Assembly (NCBI RefSeq): GCF_014898815.1
Contig: NW_026515544.1
Coordinates: forward strand, 2,604,001 to 2,668,000
Length of the DNA stretch: 64,000 bases
Direction of reading: 5' to 3'
Origin: Panonychus citri
Taxonomy: Eukaryota > Arthropoda > Arachnida > Trombidiformes > Tetranychidae
Part shown: in pieces, positions 46,267 to 60,300 of the stretch
How positions within the stretch are numbered: the first letter of the stretch is position 1
Layout of the letters: the number at the start of each line of letters is the position of its first letter
Program-made: the position numbers and the translations under genes
The notes under the pieces: generated by a model
Told to the model about the DNA's origin: nothing
The model's database searches: none
The model's input: only the letters and a program-made list of their open reading frames with translations

Positions 46267-49132
46267 TTAATTTTATTCTTAAACAACAATCAACCAAAAT
46301 CAGCTCAATGGGAATGGAATTATCATCATGGAAACACAGATACATAAACACAACAATAAATGGAGAGAAAAAGAGGCAAGAATAATCAGAAGAAAATCAA
46401 GCCAGAAATGAGGTCTCACCGCCAAGAGAAAATCAAAATAAAAACAATAACCAGGTAACATGAAGATAGAGATGATTGTAAACAAAAAGAGAAAATCCTC
46501 TGGAAGACAATGAAGATTAACAGAAAATCAAAGAATCAGTGAATAGGAATGATGGAAATCAGAACCAGGGCAATAAAAGAAACACCGATGAGGAACAAAA
46601 CAATGAAACGAAGTGAAAGATTTTCTAAAAAAAAACAATAAGGTAAACAAATAAACAAGAAGAATTTTGGATTATAAGAAATTTAGTGAGAATCGAATAA
46701 AATTAACTAATCAAATCAAATCTCTAATGGAACTGATTCTTTACACTAATGATGATCAACTAAAAAATGATAATAAAAACACAACAAACAAAAAGAAATA
46801 AAGAAATGAAAATTTTGATCAACTGAGAGAAGAAACAAAATAAGAGGAACAACTGACACAGAGAAAGAAGAAAAAAAGAAATCAAAATATTCGATAAAAA
46901 GAAAATAATAGACCAAAAAGAAAGAGAAAAAGAAAGGGATAAATAAAATTCTATTCGAAATCGATCACTTTGGGATAATTCTACTCACTAGATGGAGTTA
47001 GATGAACGAATAAAGGGTTAACTCTTTCTTTTTCTCTTTCTTTTTTGTTTGTTTACATTTTTCTCTTGTTATTGTTAACCAATTCTCAGTTTTATCGATT
47101 ATTATCAACCTGTTGAAATCGAATATTCAATTTCAATGTTTCTTCTATTTAGAGGAAAATTCTCCATGAAAAGTTACCCGATCTCTGGAACTTGACGTGA
47201 TTAAGATTAATTGGTTATTCTAATTTTAATTATTTTCTATTCTCATCTTTCAAATGTGTTGGGTGAATATTCAATGGTAAAGGTAATCAAATTGGAATAT
47301 TTTCCATTCAATTAATTAATATTTTCTAAATTTAAATTGTTTTCTTTTCTCTATCTTAATATTTATCTTGTTCCCTTTTTGCTGTTTGATTGGTAATTTT
47401 GTTTCTCTCTTCTTGTTTCTTTTCAGTTTATTTGTTATATGAAAGGTTGAACAAAATGTTGATATTTCAAAGGTCAGTATTTGTAAGGTTAATTGTGATG
47501 ACAATTTATCTCTTGTAATCTTAATCTTATATTCAATTGAATCTCATGTGTCTTCAAATGATAATAAAGAAAAGGGTAAATCAATAATCAAGCCAATCCC
47601 TTTTATATTTATTATAAATCTTTAAGATAAGATTCAATTAATTGAAGATAATTGATCCACTTGTTTTAACTTTTATTCTTATTCTTATTAACGTATTTAA
47701 TTAACTAACTTACCTGTTAGTTAATTTAAGTGTTATTAAGTTATTCTAACTATACTGATTAAGATTTTTACCTTTTAATTCCCACAGATATTTATTTATA
47801 TATTTAAAGGCTGATAAACCAAAGGAGAAAACAGTGATGACAAGAAGATGATAGAGATTTAAAATTCTTCTCCCTCTCCAAATCTTTATGATTTATCAGC
47901 AAAAAGAGTCTTGGATTAATTAAATGGCTGGAAGATCATTAAATTGTTCAAAATCAACTCTAGTTATTAGGTTAATTAGTTGAAAAATTAACTATTTCAA
48001 CGAGAAGGGAAAAAAGGTAAAATGATCAACATAAAAACAAATTGTTATCTAATGTACCTTTTTTTTTATTATCACAATTATCAACATGATCAGTTAACCA
48101 ATTTGTTTTGTTTTTTTATGATTCCGTTGACCTGAATGCTTGAAACTTGACCTTAACCACTTCCACTACGTTTAAATCAAAATGAATGACGTTGATTATC
48201 ATTGACAATTTGACTTTAAGGATTGTATAAGAAATCAAAGTTACATCTTTGTTTGAAGAGTAAAATTTAATTGTAATGGCAACAATTAAATGAGCAATCA
48301 AAGGTTAGTGAAACTTGTGATGGTGATGATTATCGTTATTATGGTGATGGTGATAAAAAGATGATGATGAATGAGTAATCCTGAAAAACTAATCAAAATT
48401 CAGATTTATTTTCATTTCTTATTTGATTAAATCAAAAATGGATAACAAGTAAAAGGAGTTTCCTAGCGGCTTAAGAATCCATTTTTTTTTTACCTTAAAA
48501 GGATCATCTTCCTTTTCCTTTTCCTCATCACCATCTTTATCTTCATCTTTTCATCATCATCATTATGCTTAAGATGATATGTTCACGCAAGTTTTAATTG
48601 TAAAGGGAATCAAATTAATTTCCTCAGGGCAAATTTAACGCCCCATCAATGGCTTCCAATTTTAACATAAGTCTTTCTCTCATCTTCATCTTCATCTTAT
48701 TAATATTTATCTCATTCATACAATGGATTAACTTTATTAGATTATCATTATTGCTAAATGTCACACAACAATTAAGCAAATCTAAAGATAGAAAGTAAAT
48801 TAGTAAGACTGTTAATTGGCAGTTTCGTTGATTAATTAAGCTCTATCGAGTTAAAACTTCATAGAGATTAAATTATCTTTCCATTTTATCATTTTCAATC
48901 ACAATTAAATCAATGATTTAATTTGACTCTTTCATTTTTTTTCACAATCAATTAAGTCTTGTGTCGGTTGTTTTCCTAATCACTAATTGTTTGCTAGTCG
49001 CTTAGATAATCAACCTTTTGTGATTAGTAAATTAAGAGCTTAGCTCATGAAATAAGGTGATTTAACTTTTTTTTTCAATTGATAATTATAATTTATTACA
49101 CATTAATTACATGGTTTTTTTTAATTACTTTT
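46267..49132. other. Intergenic DNA between ANKDD1A-like and dachsous
   Basis: 5' flank and probable 5' UTR of the ANKDD1A-like gene, then the 3' flank of dachsous (both minus strand). A-rich near 46290-46990; ATC/GAT-rich around 48310-48370 and 48500-48560. No gene supported. Confidence 0.5.
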
Positions 49133-52100
49133 CTATAAAACTCTTCGTAACATTATATTTTTATTATTTTCTGCTCTTTCGTAGTTACTACTTCCTCCAT
49201 CAAATTCAGATGAACTGAAAGAATCCGAAGTTGCTGCATCTTCATCATCGTGATTAAGATGATTGTGATTTTGATTGGCACCGGTCATTGGATTATATTG
49301 ATGATGTCGATTTGATGTTACACAAGGTTTCACCAGTTTGGATTTGGATGCTGGTGGTGGTCGAGGTGGACACAAGGGTATCACTGAAGATGAGCCATTG
49401 GTTGAGGTCAAATCGTTTAAAGTTAATATTCTTGGTGCTGTGAGTTCACTAACGGAAGGTGAAAGACGAGCCAATGGTGCGTGTTTATGGTGTTGACCGG
49501 AGATCCCATTGGAATGTGAGTTACGTCCGTTCATTAGACCAGCAGATCTGAAGCCTTTATAACGATAGACAAGGTCAATATCTGAAGGTGCTATTGATGA
49601 GGCATTTTCAAGATCATATTGTTCACCGGTTAACATTATGTCAGAATAATCTTCCGTTATATCACTAAAAGGTGTCATAAAAGATGGAGGTGGTACTGGG
49701 GTGCACGTTGAGGTATTGGTGGAGCGGACGGAACTGAGACTGGTGATTCTATCACATCGGGAGGCCGTTGTTTGGATAATGGCGGCGGCGGTGGTGGTGC
49801 TGTAGGCTGATTATGATGAGGTGGATGATGAAGAAATGATGTCTGTGAGTGAGAACCATTAAGAGAGTGGGCATGATGAGATTTACTAATTGGTATCTGT
49901 CTTAAGCCCATTAATTTACGCTGACCAATAGTCCCACCGATACATGAAGGCATTGGTCGTTTCCGCTGCTGACGGAATATCACAAAACTGGCCAATAAAA
50001 CCAATAAAATAATTACAAAAAATATAACAAACAAAATGGTTCCAACGGATAATGCATCGGGACTAATTGAATTAGTATCTAAATTGTGAAAGATAAAATA
50101 ATGTGAGAAAATAATTATTATTATTATTAAGATAATTTGGTGAAAAATTTATTATTCAAATGAATTCAAGGTGAAAAACTTACCTGAACAAATACTCGCA
50201 TCACCGTTACAAATGTAATTAGATTGATTAAAATGAGATAATCTATTGGCTCCAATAATGTTAATTACAACTTTAGCCTCATCATAATCATTTCGATCTC
50301 TAATTGGTCCAGAATTTTTGGCAATCACTGTGAAAACCAATTCTTTACCATTTGATGGGAAAGAATTGTTAAAATCAATCGTTTCCGATAATCGTAATGT
50401 CCCATTACGATCTAGTTCAATTCCAAAACGACGATGATTAATGAAATAGAAATGAATTGTTTCATTATAATCTTCATCCGTTGCTTTATCGGCCAAAGTA
50501 CCAATTACACTTCCAGCGGTCATTGATTTGGTCAAATCAAAGGTGAATCGTTGTGATTTAAATTTAGGTAGAAATTCATTAACATTACCAATCCTAATTT
50601 CAACAGTAATCGTTGTGAAAATTTTACGATCATTTCGAGCGACAACTTTAATTAAGTAGGTTCGTTTGGTTTCATAATCAAATGAGATCAAAGATGTGAG
50701 GTGACCGTTTTTGAGACCAAGGGAAAAATAGCTCGAATCAAGTTCAGGCAAAATTTCATAGGTCAACTGTGAGAAACGAGGTGAATCAAAATCGGTGGCA
50801 GCGACGATCCCGATCATTGAGCCGATCGGATTATTTTCAAGTGTCTCCATAATTAAACGTCCATCGTCCCTTAGGCCAACAAACAAAGGCGGATTATCGT
50901 TAACATCGGTAACGTGAATGTTAATCATGATTGAAGTGTTTCGAGAACCAAAATAGGCTGAATCAGTTGCGGTCACTTTAAGCCGATAACTGGTAATCAA
51001 TTCGTAATCAAGTAAAGCGTTCAGATAAACAATTCCCGTTGACGGGTCAATTGTGAACGGTTTAAGAATCGATTTTGTTGAAACCGTTTGATTGAGTAAA
51101 GTTTTAAGTGACAATCCAATTAAAAGATATTCACTTGGCTCTAATGAAGGTTTAATCACTTGACGATAATAATCACTGGCTCTCTCATTGATTGTCCACT
51201 CAATTATCTCAAATGAATAGGTAATTTGTGAGTTAATTGCATCTTCATCCTCATCAATAGCTTTAAATTGGGTCAACACATCATTAGTTGATTCATTTTC
51301 AGGTACAACGAGTTGAATTTGACCAGAGGTGAAACGAGGTGGTGACCGATTGGGTGAGCAAATTTTAATAATCAAAGTGATTAAATTAGATTGTTGTAAA
51401 ACTGTTGATTGAGTTGATGGTTCAAACTTGTATGTCCACTCTTCTTGTCTTTTGATTATTCCTTGACCAATAAAAATCACATCACCGGTTGGTGTTAAAG
51501 TAATTATCTTATTACTACTTAATGATGATGATTCTTTAATCATGTAATCAACTAAATCAAGGTGATATAATAAAGTGCCATTGGTTAAATCATATGGAAT
51601 TGCAATTTTATGGATTGGTGATGAAGATGATTTTTTAAATCCGATTGATAATCCATCTGAAGATGTTGTTGTTGATGAAGATGAAGATGATGATGATGAT
51701 GATGATGATGATGGTTGAAGATTAATTAAAACGTTGGTTTCACTTGATTGTGGGATTATACCACGATCAGAAGCAATTACAGTTAAACTGTATTGATTAA
51801 GAAATGATAATTGACTATTAAATTTCAACAATTTACTTTTATGAGATCGTTTTTCTCCACCGTTATTAGTTAATTGTTGTTGATGTTTCACTTTAATTTC
51901 ACCGGTAATTGGATCAATTGTAAAATAATCTGAATTGTGTTTAAATGAGTAACTAATTATTGAATTAAATCCTTTATCTAAATCATGAGCATGAACTTGA
52001 CCAATTGTATCAATTTGTTGCTGATTGGTGATTGATGTTGATGAATCGGATTTATTTTCATCTGGGATAATGTAATTAAATTCATAAAGTGATTTATCAA

Positions 52101-55100
52101 ATTTTGGTGGATTATCATTCTCATCAATTATGTTAATTGTTAAGGTTGTTTGAGCTTTCCAACTGCCATCATTAACTGATACACTCAATAAATACTCATC
52201 CTTGACCTCACGATCTAACTGACCAGTGACAAAAACTTCACCTGTGGTTGGTTTTATATCAAAAGCTTCAGAGTGACCGAGAATTGAATAAGTGGCCTGA
52301 GCGTATGAACCTTCATCACGATCAGATGAGGTGACTTGAATAACGATTGACCCAAGGGGAGCATTTTCAGTAATATTCACACTGAACAAACGAGTAAATC
52401 GAGGGGGATTATCATTTTTGTCTAAAACTTTGATGGTCACTTTAGTCCGTCCAATAAGATTGTCTTCATCTCGAACACCCAAGATCAGGTCAAAGGTTGG
52501 AGTTGATTCCCGATCAATTTTACGAGTTGTCCAAAGGGTTCCATACTTTTCATCCACTCGAAAAGGAATCGGATCATTTCCAATCTTAATCGGTGATTCA
52601 ATAAAATAACGTAATTTACCCTCGAGGGTTTCACCATCTTCATCAGAAACAAGATCACGATCGGTAGCCCCTAATGAGGCCACAAGAACGGGCTCCTCAA
52701 TTTCCTCAACAATGGTTGCATTATATTGATCAAAATCAAATGTTGGTGCATTATCATTTTCATTGGTCACTTCAATGGTCACTTTGGTTATCTCATGAGT
52801 GTCATCAAGAATCGCCTCAATGTAAAGTTCATATGATGTTGACTCTTCATAATCTAATGGTTTAGCGATTCGCAGATACTTTCGGTCAAAACGGAAATGA
52901 CCGGAAGCATCTCCACCAATTATTTTCACTTGAACCGATTCAATCAAAGACGAGGGGACATCGGCAAGTAGCCCAAAGGAGTGGACAATGTTACCCACCT
53001 TGACACTTTCACTAACCGATATTTTATAAACCAATTCAATTAGACGTTTTTGTTTACGGCTCGGTACAGTTGGATCAATTTTAAGGTCAACAATTAACTG
53101 ATTCTCTAGACGGTTACGTTGAGCCATATCTTCAGCGATAATTTTCAACGAATAACTTGAATTAGATTCAATTGGTCGAGTTGACCGGACAATACCCGTC
53201 TTCCTATCAATAGTAAATAAATCATCTTCTCCTCTTTCTGATGATGAGAGTTCACTAATTGTTTCAATGGTAAATTGTACACGAGAATTGGCACTTCCAG
53301 GTAGATCACAATCGGTAACATAAAGTCCGAAAAGGAAAAGGTCATCAGGTAGAAGAGACAATCTTGAAGGATGGAAAACAAGATCAACTTGATTGTTAGT
53401 TGTTGATGAATCAATTGATTGCCCGTTAATTGAATTAAACACTGGTTTACAATCATTAACATCACCAATTGTAATGGTCACTTTAGTTGTGTCTGTCCAC
53501 TTTGAATCATTTACTTGGATTGTTAAATGATAAGATGAACGAGATTCCCGATTAAAAGTTGTATCAGATTTAAGTGACAATTCACCGGTTACAGAATTAA
53601 TCACAAACAATTGAGAATCCGAATCAATCATTTTATAAATTAGTAAATGGCTTGAATCTAAATCGGAAGCCTTGATTGTTGCGAAAGGTTTGCCCGCAGG
53701 GTGAATTGTATCCTCGATCAATTCAAATGAGTAACTTGGTGAATTAAATGTTGGCTTATTATCATTAACGTCAATTATGTTAATTAAAACAATTCCTTCA
53801 CCAGTTAATCGTGGAAGTCGTTTATCAATTGCGATGATCCTTAATTCAATTAATCCATTTGTATTATTGGCACTATTTGGATTGTTGTTGTTGTTGTGAT
53901 TAACACTCTTGATCATCAATGATTCACGGTCAATTGGCTTAATTGCTGAGAGTTGAGCTGAGGTTGAATTCAATTCAAAGTAACCTTCATGATTATTTTT
54001 CAACAGATAATTAAGTTCAGCTCGATTGGTTGAAGATGATTTATCGTTAATTGTTTCACCAAGTGCTTGGAAAGTACCGATGATACCGATCTCATTTTCA
54101 TACCAATTAATTGTATAAGGTGAGTTGATAAAGGTTGGTGGTTGATCGTGAATGTTGATTAAATTGATAATCAATCGAGCGGTATCAGAATTACCTGCTT
54201 CATCAATGGCCTGGACACGAAGATCATAAGTTGAGATTGTTTCGTAATCAAGTGTTGCCGATACAATTACGGAATCTTGGTTTATACCGAAGTGTCCGTA
54301 AACATCACCGGAGGCAATTCGATAGGTGATCTTGTCGGGTGAGTCTAAATCGTAGGCTCGAAGTGTAATAACCGTTGATTGGAGGGAAACATTTTCCGGA
54401 ATAGAAACATGTAATTCTGATAATTCAAATGAAGGTGAATTATCATTAACATCGGACACTTGAAGGGTCATTCGAACGGAACTAGAACGACCTCCATAAT
54501 CACGAGCACGAACAATTAATGAATAAGTGTCCACTGTTTCTCTATCAAGAGGTCCTGTTAAACGAAGTTGACCATTAATTTGACCGATGGCAAAAGGAAA
54601 ATCGCCCTCAGTAGTTGGATCGCCATTTTCTAGATCGTAGCGAACATAATTGTTTGGTACTTCGTCAGCATCATCGGCCTTAAATGCGTAAACTAGTGAA
54701 TCGGGCCCAAGATTTTCAGGGATCTGAAGTATTGTCGGTGTGCGAGGGTCAAATATCGGTTCATTGTCGTTAACATCTTTCACCTTAATTGAAACTGTAG
54801 CTGTTGACCTATGGTAACCATCATCGGCGATAACAGTTAAATCATAATGAGTAATTAACTCTCGATCTAATAATGAAATTAGCTCAATACACCCAGAGGT
54901 TGAATCAATTTTAAATGGGCCAGAAATAAGTTTAGCTAATTCATTAGTTGGACCCGATGATGACCACACTAGAGCAGAGGACGATGGCGATGATGATGAT
55001 GATGATGAGGAAGACGATGAATTGGCAAACCCATAATAGGATGAAGTATCTTTAAAGTAATAATTAATTGATGATGTTAAAGATGATGAACCATTTAAAT

Positions 55101-57315
55101 TACCAATTGCATCAATACCATTAACAGAATCAAATGTATCCGCATCAGTTGCCGATAAACAAACAACTGAATGACCTAAGGTCACATTTTCAAGTAGTTC
55201 AACTTTGTAAATCGTCGGATCAAATATTGGCCAATTATCATCTAGATTAATCAAATTAAAATAAACATTAATCTGTTCACTTCGATATAAACCATCAAAA
55301 GCTTCACAGGTAATGATGAAATGATTAGGATCCGATTCGTAATCAAGGTGACGCATTAACGTGAATACCCCAGTCTTTTCATTGAGATTGAAAATATACT
55401 CTTCCGGATCCGGTTCACCAAAGGATCCATCGGAAACAATGGTATAAGTCAATGAATGAGGAGCAAGATCTAAATCAAAAGCTTCGATTGAACCAATCTA
55501 TTGAAATGCGAATAGAAAACAATTAGTAAATCATTGATTTCGAAAAGAGATCAACAATCAATCAGTAATTACATCGTTAATTAACCTTCATCAAGTAATC
55601 ACAATAATTGTGACTAATTTTACTCTAATAAAGTTAATTGTATTAAGTTAATCATTTAGGAAATAATAATATAATTATAAGAGAGAGAGAGAGAGAGAGA
55701 GGGGCATAATTATCATTTCACCATTTAAATCAAAGTAAATTAAATTGTGTTAACATTTGATTACGATGATAATGGTTATATAATTTACTATGAAATTAAA
55801 CATAAAAGTTAAATGATAAAATTTTCCCTTCACAATTAACAGACAAAGTTAAAAGTTAATTTAAAACTTTCGGAAACAATTTAAATTGTTTTCCTTTTCT
55901 CATCTCATTTGTAAAATTGTCATGTCAACAATCAACTAATAATACATAATCGTAATCGTAATCATCATCATCATAACATGTAGAAAAAAAAACAAAAAAA
56001 AAACTTTTAAACGGCAACAATTAACTGACCCAACCCAACGATGTCCATAGACAATTAAACCCAACCAACAATAACTACAAATGATAAACACTCAACATTA
56101 ATTACTATCAATATTATTTGTTCATCCTCTTCAAGTTCATAAACTTTATTCATCATATTCAGTTAATAATGAACAAAAATTAAATGATAATACAATATTA
56201 ATCATATGAGATTAGCCGTTCCCAAAGTCCTAACCCAGGTAAGTAAAAAAACACCATAACTAAATTAACCTTGATGGTTACAATTGGATTCCAATTAACC
56301 TATCTTTCACTTTGGATGATTATTATCATCCATGTCTGTTGATTATTTAAACTTACAATTAAACGGCCAAGGAAAACTATTATATTTATATTTGATTTTA
56401 TATCGATACCATAGCCTGAACCCAGTTCCCAATTCAATACTGGATATTATTATATTATTATCTAATATATATATTTTTCTTGTTGTACTTTCAGTATCTT
56501 GAGCCCTCCCACTTAAAAATAAGATGAAAAAATGATGATGATTAAAGCCTCACCCATATGATGAAGATGATGAGGATGAGGATGATGATGATGATGGTGA
56601 AGATGGAAAAGAGCAAAAAGTTACCATCCTCATCATCTTACTTTTCTTGAAAATGCATAAAGGCGAAACCAAACCCTTAAGGCTAAGAGTTAACAATCAT
56701 CCACTTCATCTCTCTCTCCATCCTCATCCTCGTCTTCATCTCTCTCTCTCTCTCTTTCTCTTTCTCTATTACCTTTCCCGTGACATTGGAAGAAAAATTT
56801 TTTTTGTTATTCTTTCTTTTCTTCATCTCGTTCCAACCCTAACACCAAATATATTGTACCAAACTAATATTATTTTTCTGGTAAAGGTTAAGTCCTAAGG
56901 CCTTTATATTAATATCATCATTTTTACTTTGTGAATATCTTACCAATCACTCTTACACTTTCATCATCATCTCTCTCTCTCTCTTTTATCAATTGAAAAA
57001 AAAGGATAAAGTCATCATCTTAATCTCCTTGAGAGACAAATTGAAACCAAATGTCAATTTCTGTAAATGATAATATGAAACGATAAATAGGCTATGCATG
57101 ACTGTTTGACCATCGCTAATGTCCACTAGTTTTCTGATTACAATGTTATTCAAAGAATTGACCATTGTGATCTTTTTTTTCTGGAAAAATGTAACATTTC
57201 AATTACTTGACCACAAACATAGACAATTTTTCAATAACTTTTTTTTGTTGTTGAAAATGTGAGAAAACCAACAAACTTGAATTGGAAAAATTGTCAAGGT
57301 AAATTAATCAAGATT

Positions 57316-57353
<38 letters not shown>

Positions 57354-60300
57354 AAGTTGATTGTGATCTTAAATTATCTGAATTTTGTGTAGTTGAGAAT
57401 TAATTTTAATCATTAACCATCAACGTTCAGGTACATTAGTACAATTTTTTTCTTACTTCTTGTTACCTTGATTTTCATCAACAACAAATTATGAAACAAC
57501 ATTTTCTTCAACATCAATTGCTTTTTATCAACTAACAATTTAACTAATATAATGTACTCACGAACACACAGTTAACAACTAATGAAGATAACAACAATCA
57601 CATTAACTACGATTAATTAACTTAGTAGCAATCTAAAGATAAAAGTTAATATTAACAACGGTAAGACACAGAGTAATAATAATCAATTAGAAAAATGAAA
57701 ATGAAAAAAAATAATTCAATCACCAATCAAATCAAGTTATCAATAATTAACTGGTTGAAAAAAAAATAAGATCACCTTGATTACAATAAGAGCAGCAATT
57801 AACTAACTATTCATGATAATATATTAGCTTAGGAAAGGTTTAAATTGTTTGGTGATATTGATGATGATAAGTGAATCAAGGTGAGGTTAATTTGAATAAA
57901 AGGTTAATTAAAATTAAAAGTTAACACCAATGAAAACATGGTAGTTAATAGTTCCTATTGAATCAACAATTTCTTGTTACTTTAATAATACATTTTAAAT
58001 AATAATAAACAAAAGTCTCGTTTTAATGCCTGAGGGCAAAATCTTTGTGAAAAAAATGCTTTCTCATCATCAACATTTAACCTCAATCTTTAACCTTCAT
58101 TATTATCATCATAACCATCATCTTGATCATCATCATATTTTTTCAGCTTCTTTAGCTACACATACCCGATATGTGGGCTTAAACCATCATCCTCATCATC
58201 CTCGTCATCAATATCTTCCTCCCCTTAAAGGTCAGGTCGAGGTTAAAGTGTAATAACTTCAAGAGATTGCAACATTTCAAGGATTCCAATTGTGCTACGG
58301 TTAAATCAAACTGACCGATGGTCAAATGTTACTATTTCTCACATTATCATTGCTCAATTTCAACCGATTAACAGTCTTTGTTTCCGGTTAATCAACAATC
58401 TAAGTTGATTATCGGGATGATTAAAAAAATCAGAGATTCAAAGATAATCTTAACGTATCATATTTCAAGATTCACACACAGTTAACGTTAATTTTCAAGC
58501 TTCTTGTGTCTAATCAACATCAGATCGGTGATCATTATCTTCATCATCATCTTGATCATGAAGATTGATTGGAACTCATTCATTGTTTATTGCTAATTTT
58601 ATCTTTTTTCTTCATTAGATGATAATGAAGATGAAAAATGAAGGGGAAAAAGTGCACAAGGGAAACGAAAAAAAAATGTCTTCAGGTAAACACGAAATCT
58701 GTCAATCAAATAGCCTAAGGGGTCAATCGTTTAAAGCTCAGTTTCAATCAATATACTTAGGGAATTAACTGAATACACAAGAAACATTATCGCACAATAT
58801 TAGGTAACTCATTATTCTAATCCCAAAGGTGATAATCTCTTTCCAATCAGTAATTTAATAATAATTAAATTGTGAACTAACAGTCAACGTGATTTGTGAT
58901 TGATTTGATTTGAAAAGGAAACATTTTGCCAATGGACACTTGGATCATCCCTTTAATTGTCATCATATTATCATCATGATCATTGTGAAAACAACTTGAA
59001 ACTGATGATAATCATAACAATAAATTAATGAAATAAACAAGATAAATGCTTATAATACATAAACAGTTAATCTTTTAATCGCTTTACTATTGTATCTTTT
59101 TTGATTGCGTTGAGATTAAAAAATAAGCAAATCTCATGTAAGATTTACAATTATTGTTGACCTTGTGTAAAGGTTATGATAATTTGTAGACTAAACCATA
59201 AAAGGTTTTAAAAATGTTAAGAGATGAGGATGAAGAGATTTATCTTGTTACTTCATCTCAATCATCATCTTATCTTCAATGATGAAGATGATGATGGGTG
59301 TTACTGTTGTATACAAATTAATAATGATGGTATTATTTGTATTTTACTGAATAAATTGAGTTTACAATGTTTACTTGTCATAAAGTAAATGGGACAACAT
59401 CGAGTCTTCATCATCATCAACGGCGTATCTCACACCGAGGGAGGTTAATGTCGGACTAGATGCGAAAGTGAGAGAGAAAGAGGAAGAGAGATGGAGATGG
59501 AGAGGGAGCAAGAGAGAAAAATGTATATTTGATATTTTTGCAGAATAAAAAAACTATCGTTGACTGAAAGGTTTTGAAATTGGTGTTGGCGTTTGGTTAG
59601 AGTGTGAATAATGTGAATTGCAAAGTGTATTGACAAAGATGAATTTGGGATGAAGATGAAGATGATAGAAGCAGAGATTTAACTTTGCTTCATCTTGTGA
59701 AAGGAAATTGAGCTAAGAAAACATGAGAGAGAGAGAGAAAGAAAGATGATGCTGATGATAGGGTGTAACGATCATCATCAATCAGATTGGTCAATGTGTA
59801 TGCTTAACTAAACAGTGGAAGAAAAAAAAAGTTAGTCAAATACTTCAAGTCTCTTGGACTTCATTGGGTAAATGGCAGTGAATTTATCATTAGCCAGAAG
59901 CAGTTGCAACTCTCACAATAGGGAGGAGGTGGGAAGAGGGAGAGAGACACTACAAAACAGACTATCATCCCATAGGGATGTCCACTCAGTGTGAATTGCA
60001 AATGCAAATTGCAAATCATTATCAATAATGTATTGCAATGTGTTTGCGGAGGTAGAAGCGGGTAAAAAAAACACCACCAGGTATGAAAAAAAATTATAAT
60101 ACAAATACAACAACAAAGAAACAATATAAAGTTGATCATATAATAATAAAACAATAGGGATTGAGAATTGATAATCATGGTAACCAAGGGGATGAGAAAA
60201 TGGTAATGAAAATGAATGCGAGAAAAAATTGATTATTGATTGCATTTGATGATGACGATGATCAATTTTGATGATCATGTCCACATCAAGTTGAATCTTG

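Noticed and set aside
53145..53468. Second minus-strand frame of 107 codons inside dachsous
   Set aside because: Alternative-frame shadow within the cadherin exon.
59861..60284. Overlapping 108- and 123-codon frames in the dachsous intron
   Set aside because: Overlap each other in different frames, hydrophobic low-complexity composition, no domains.
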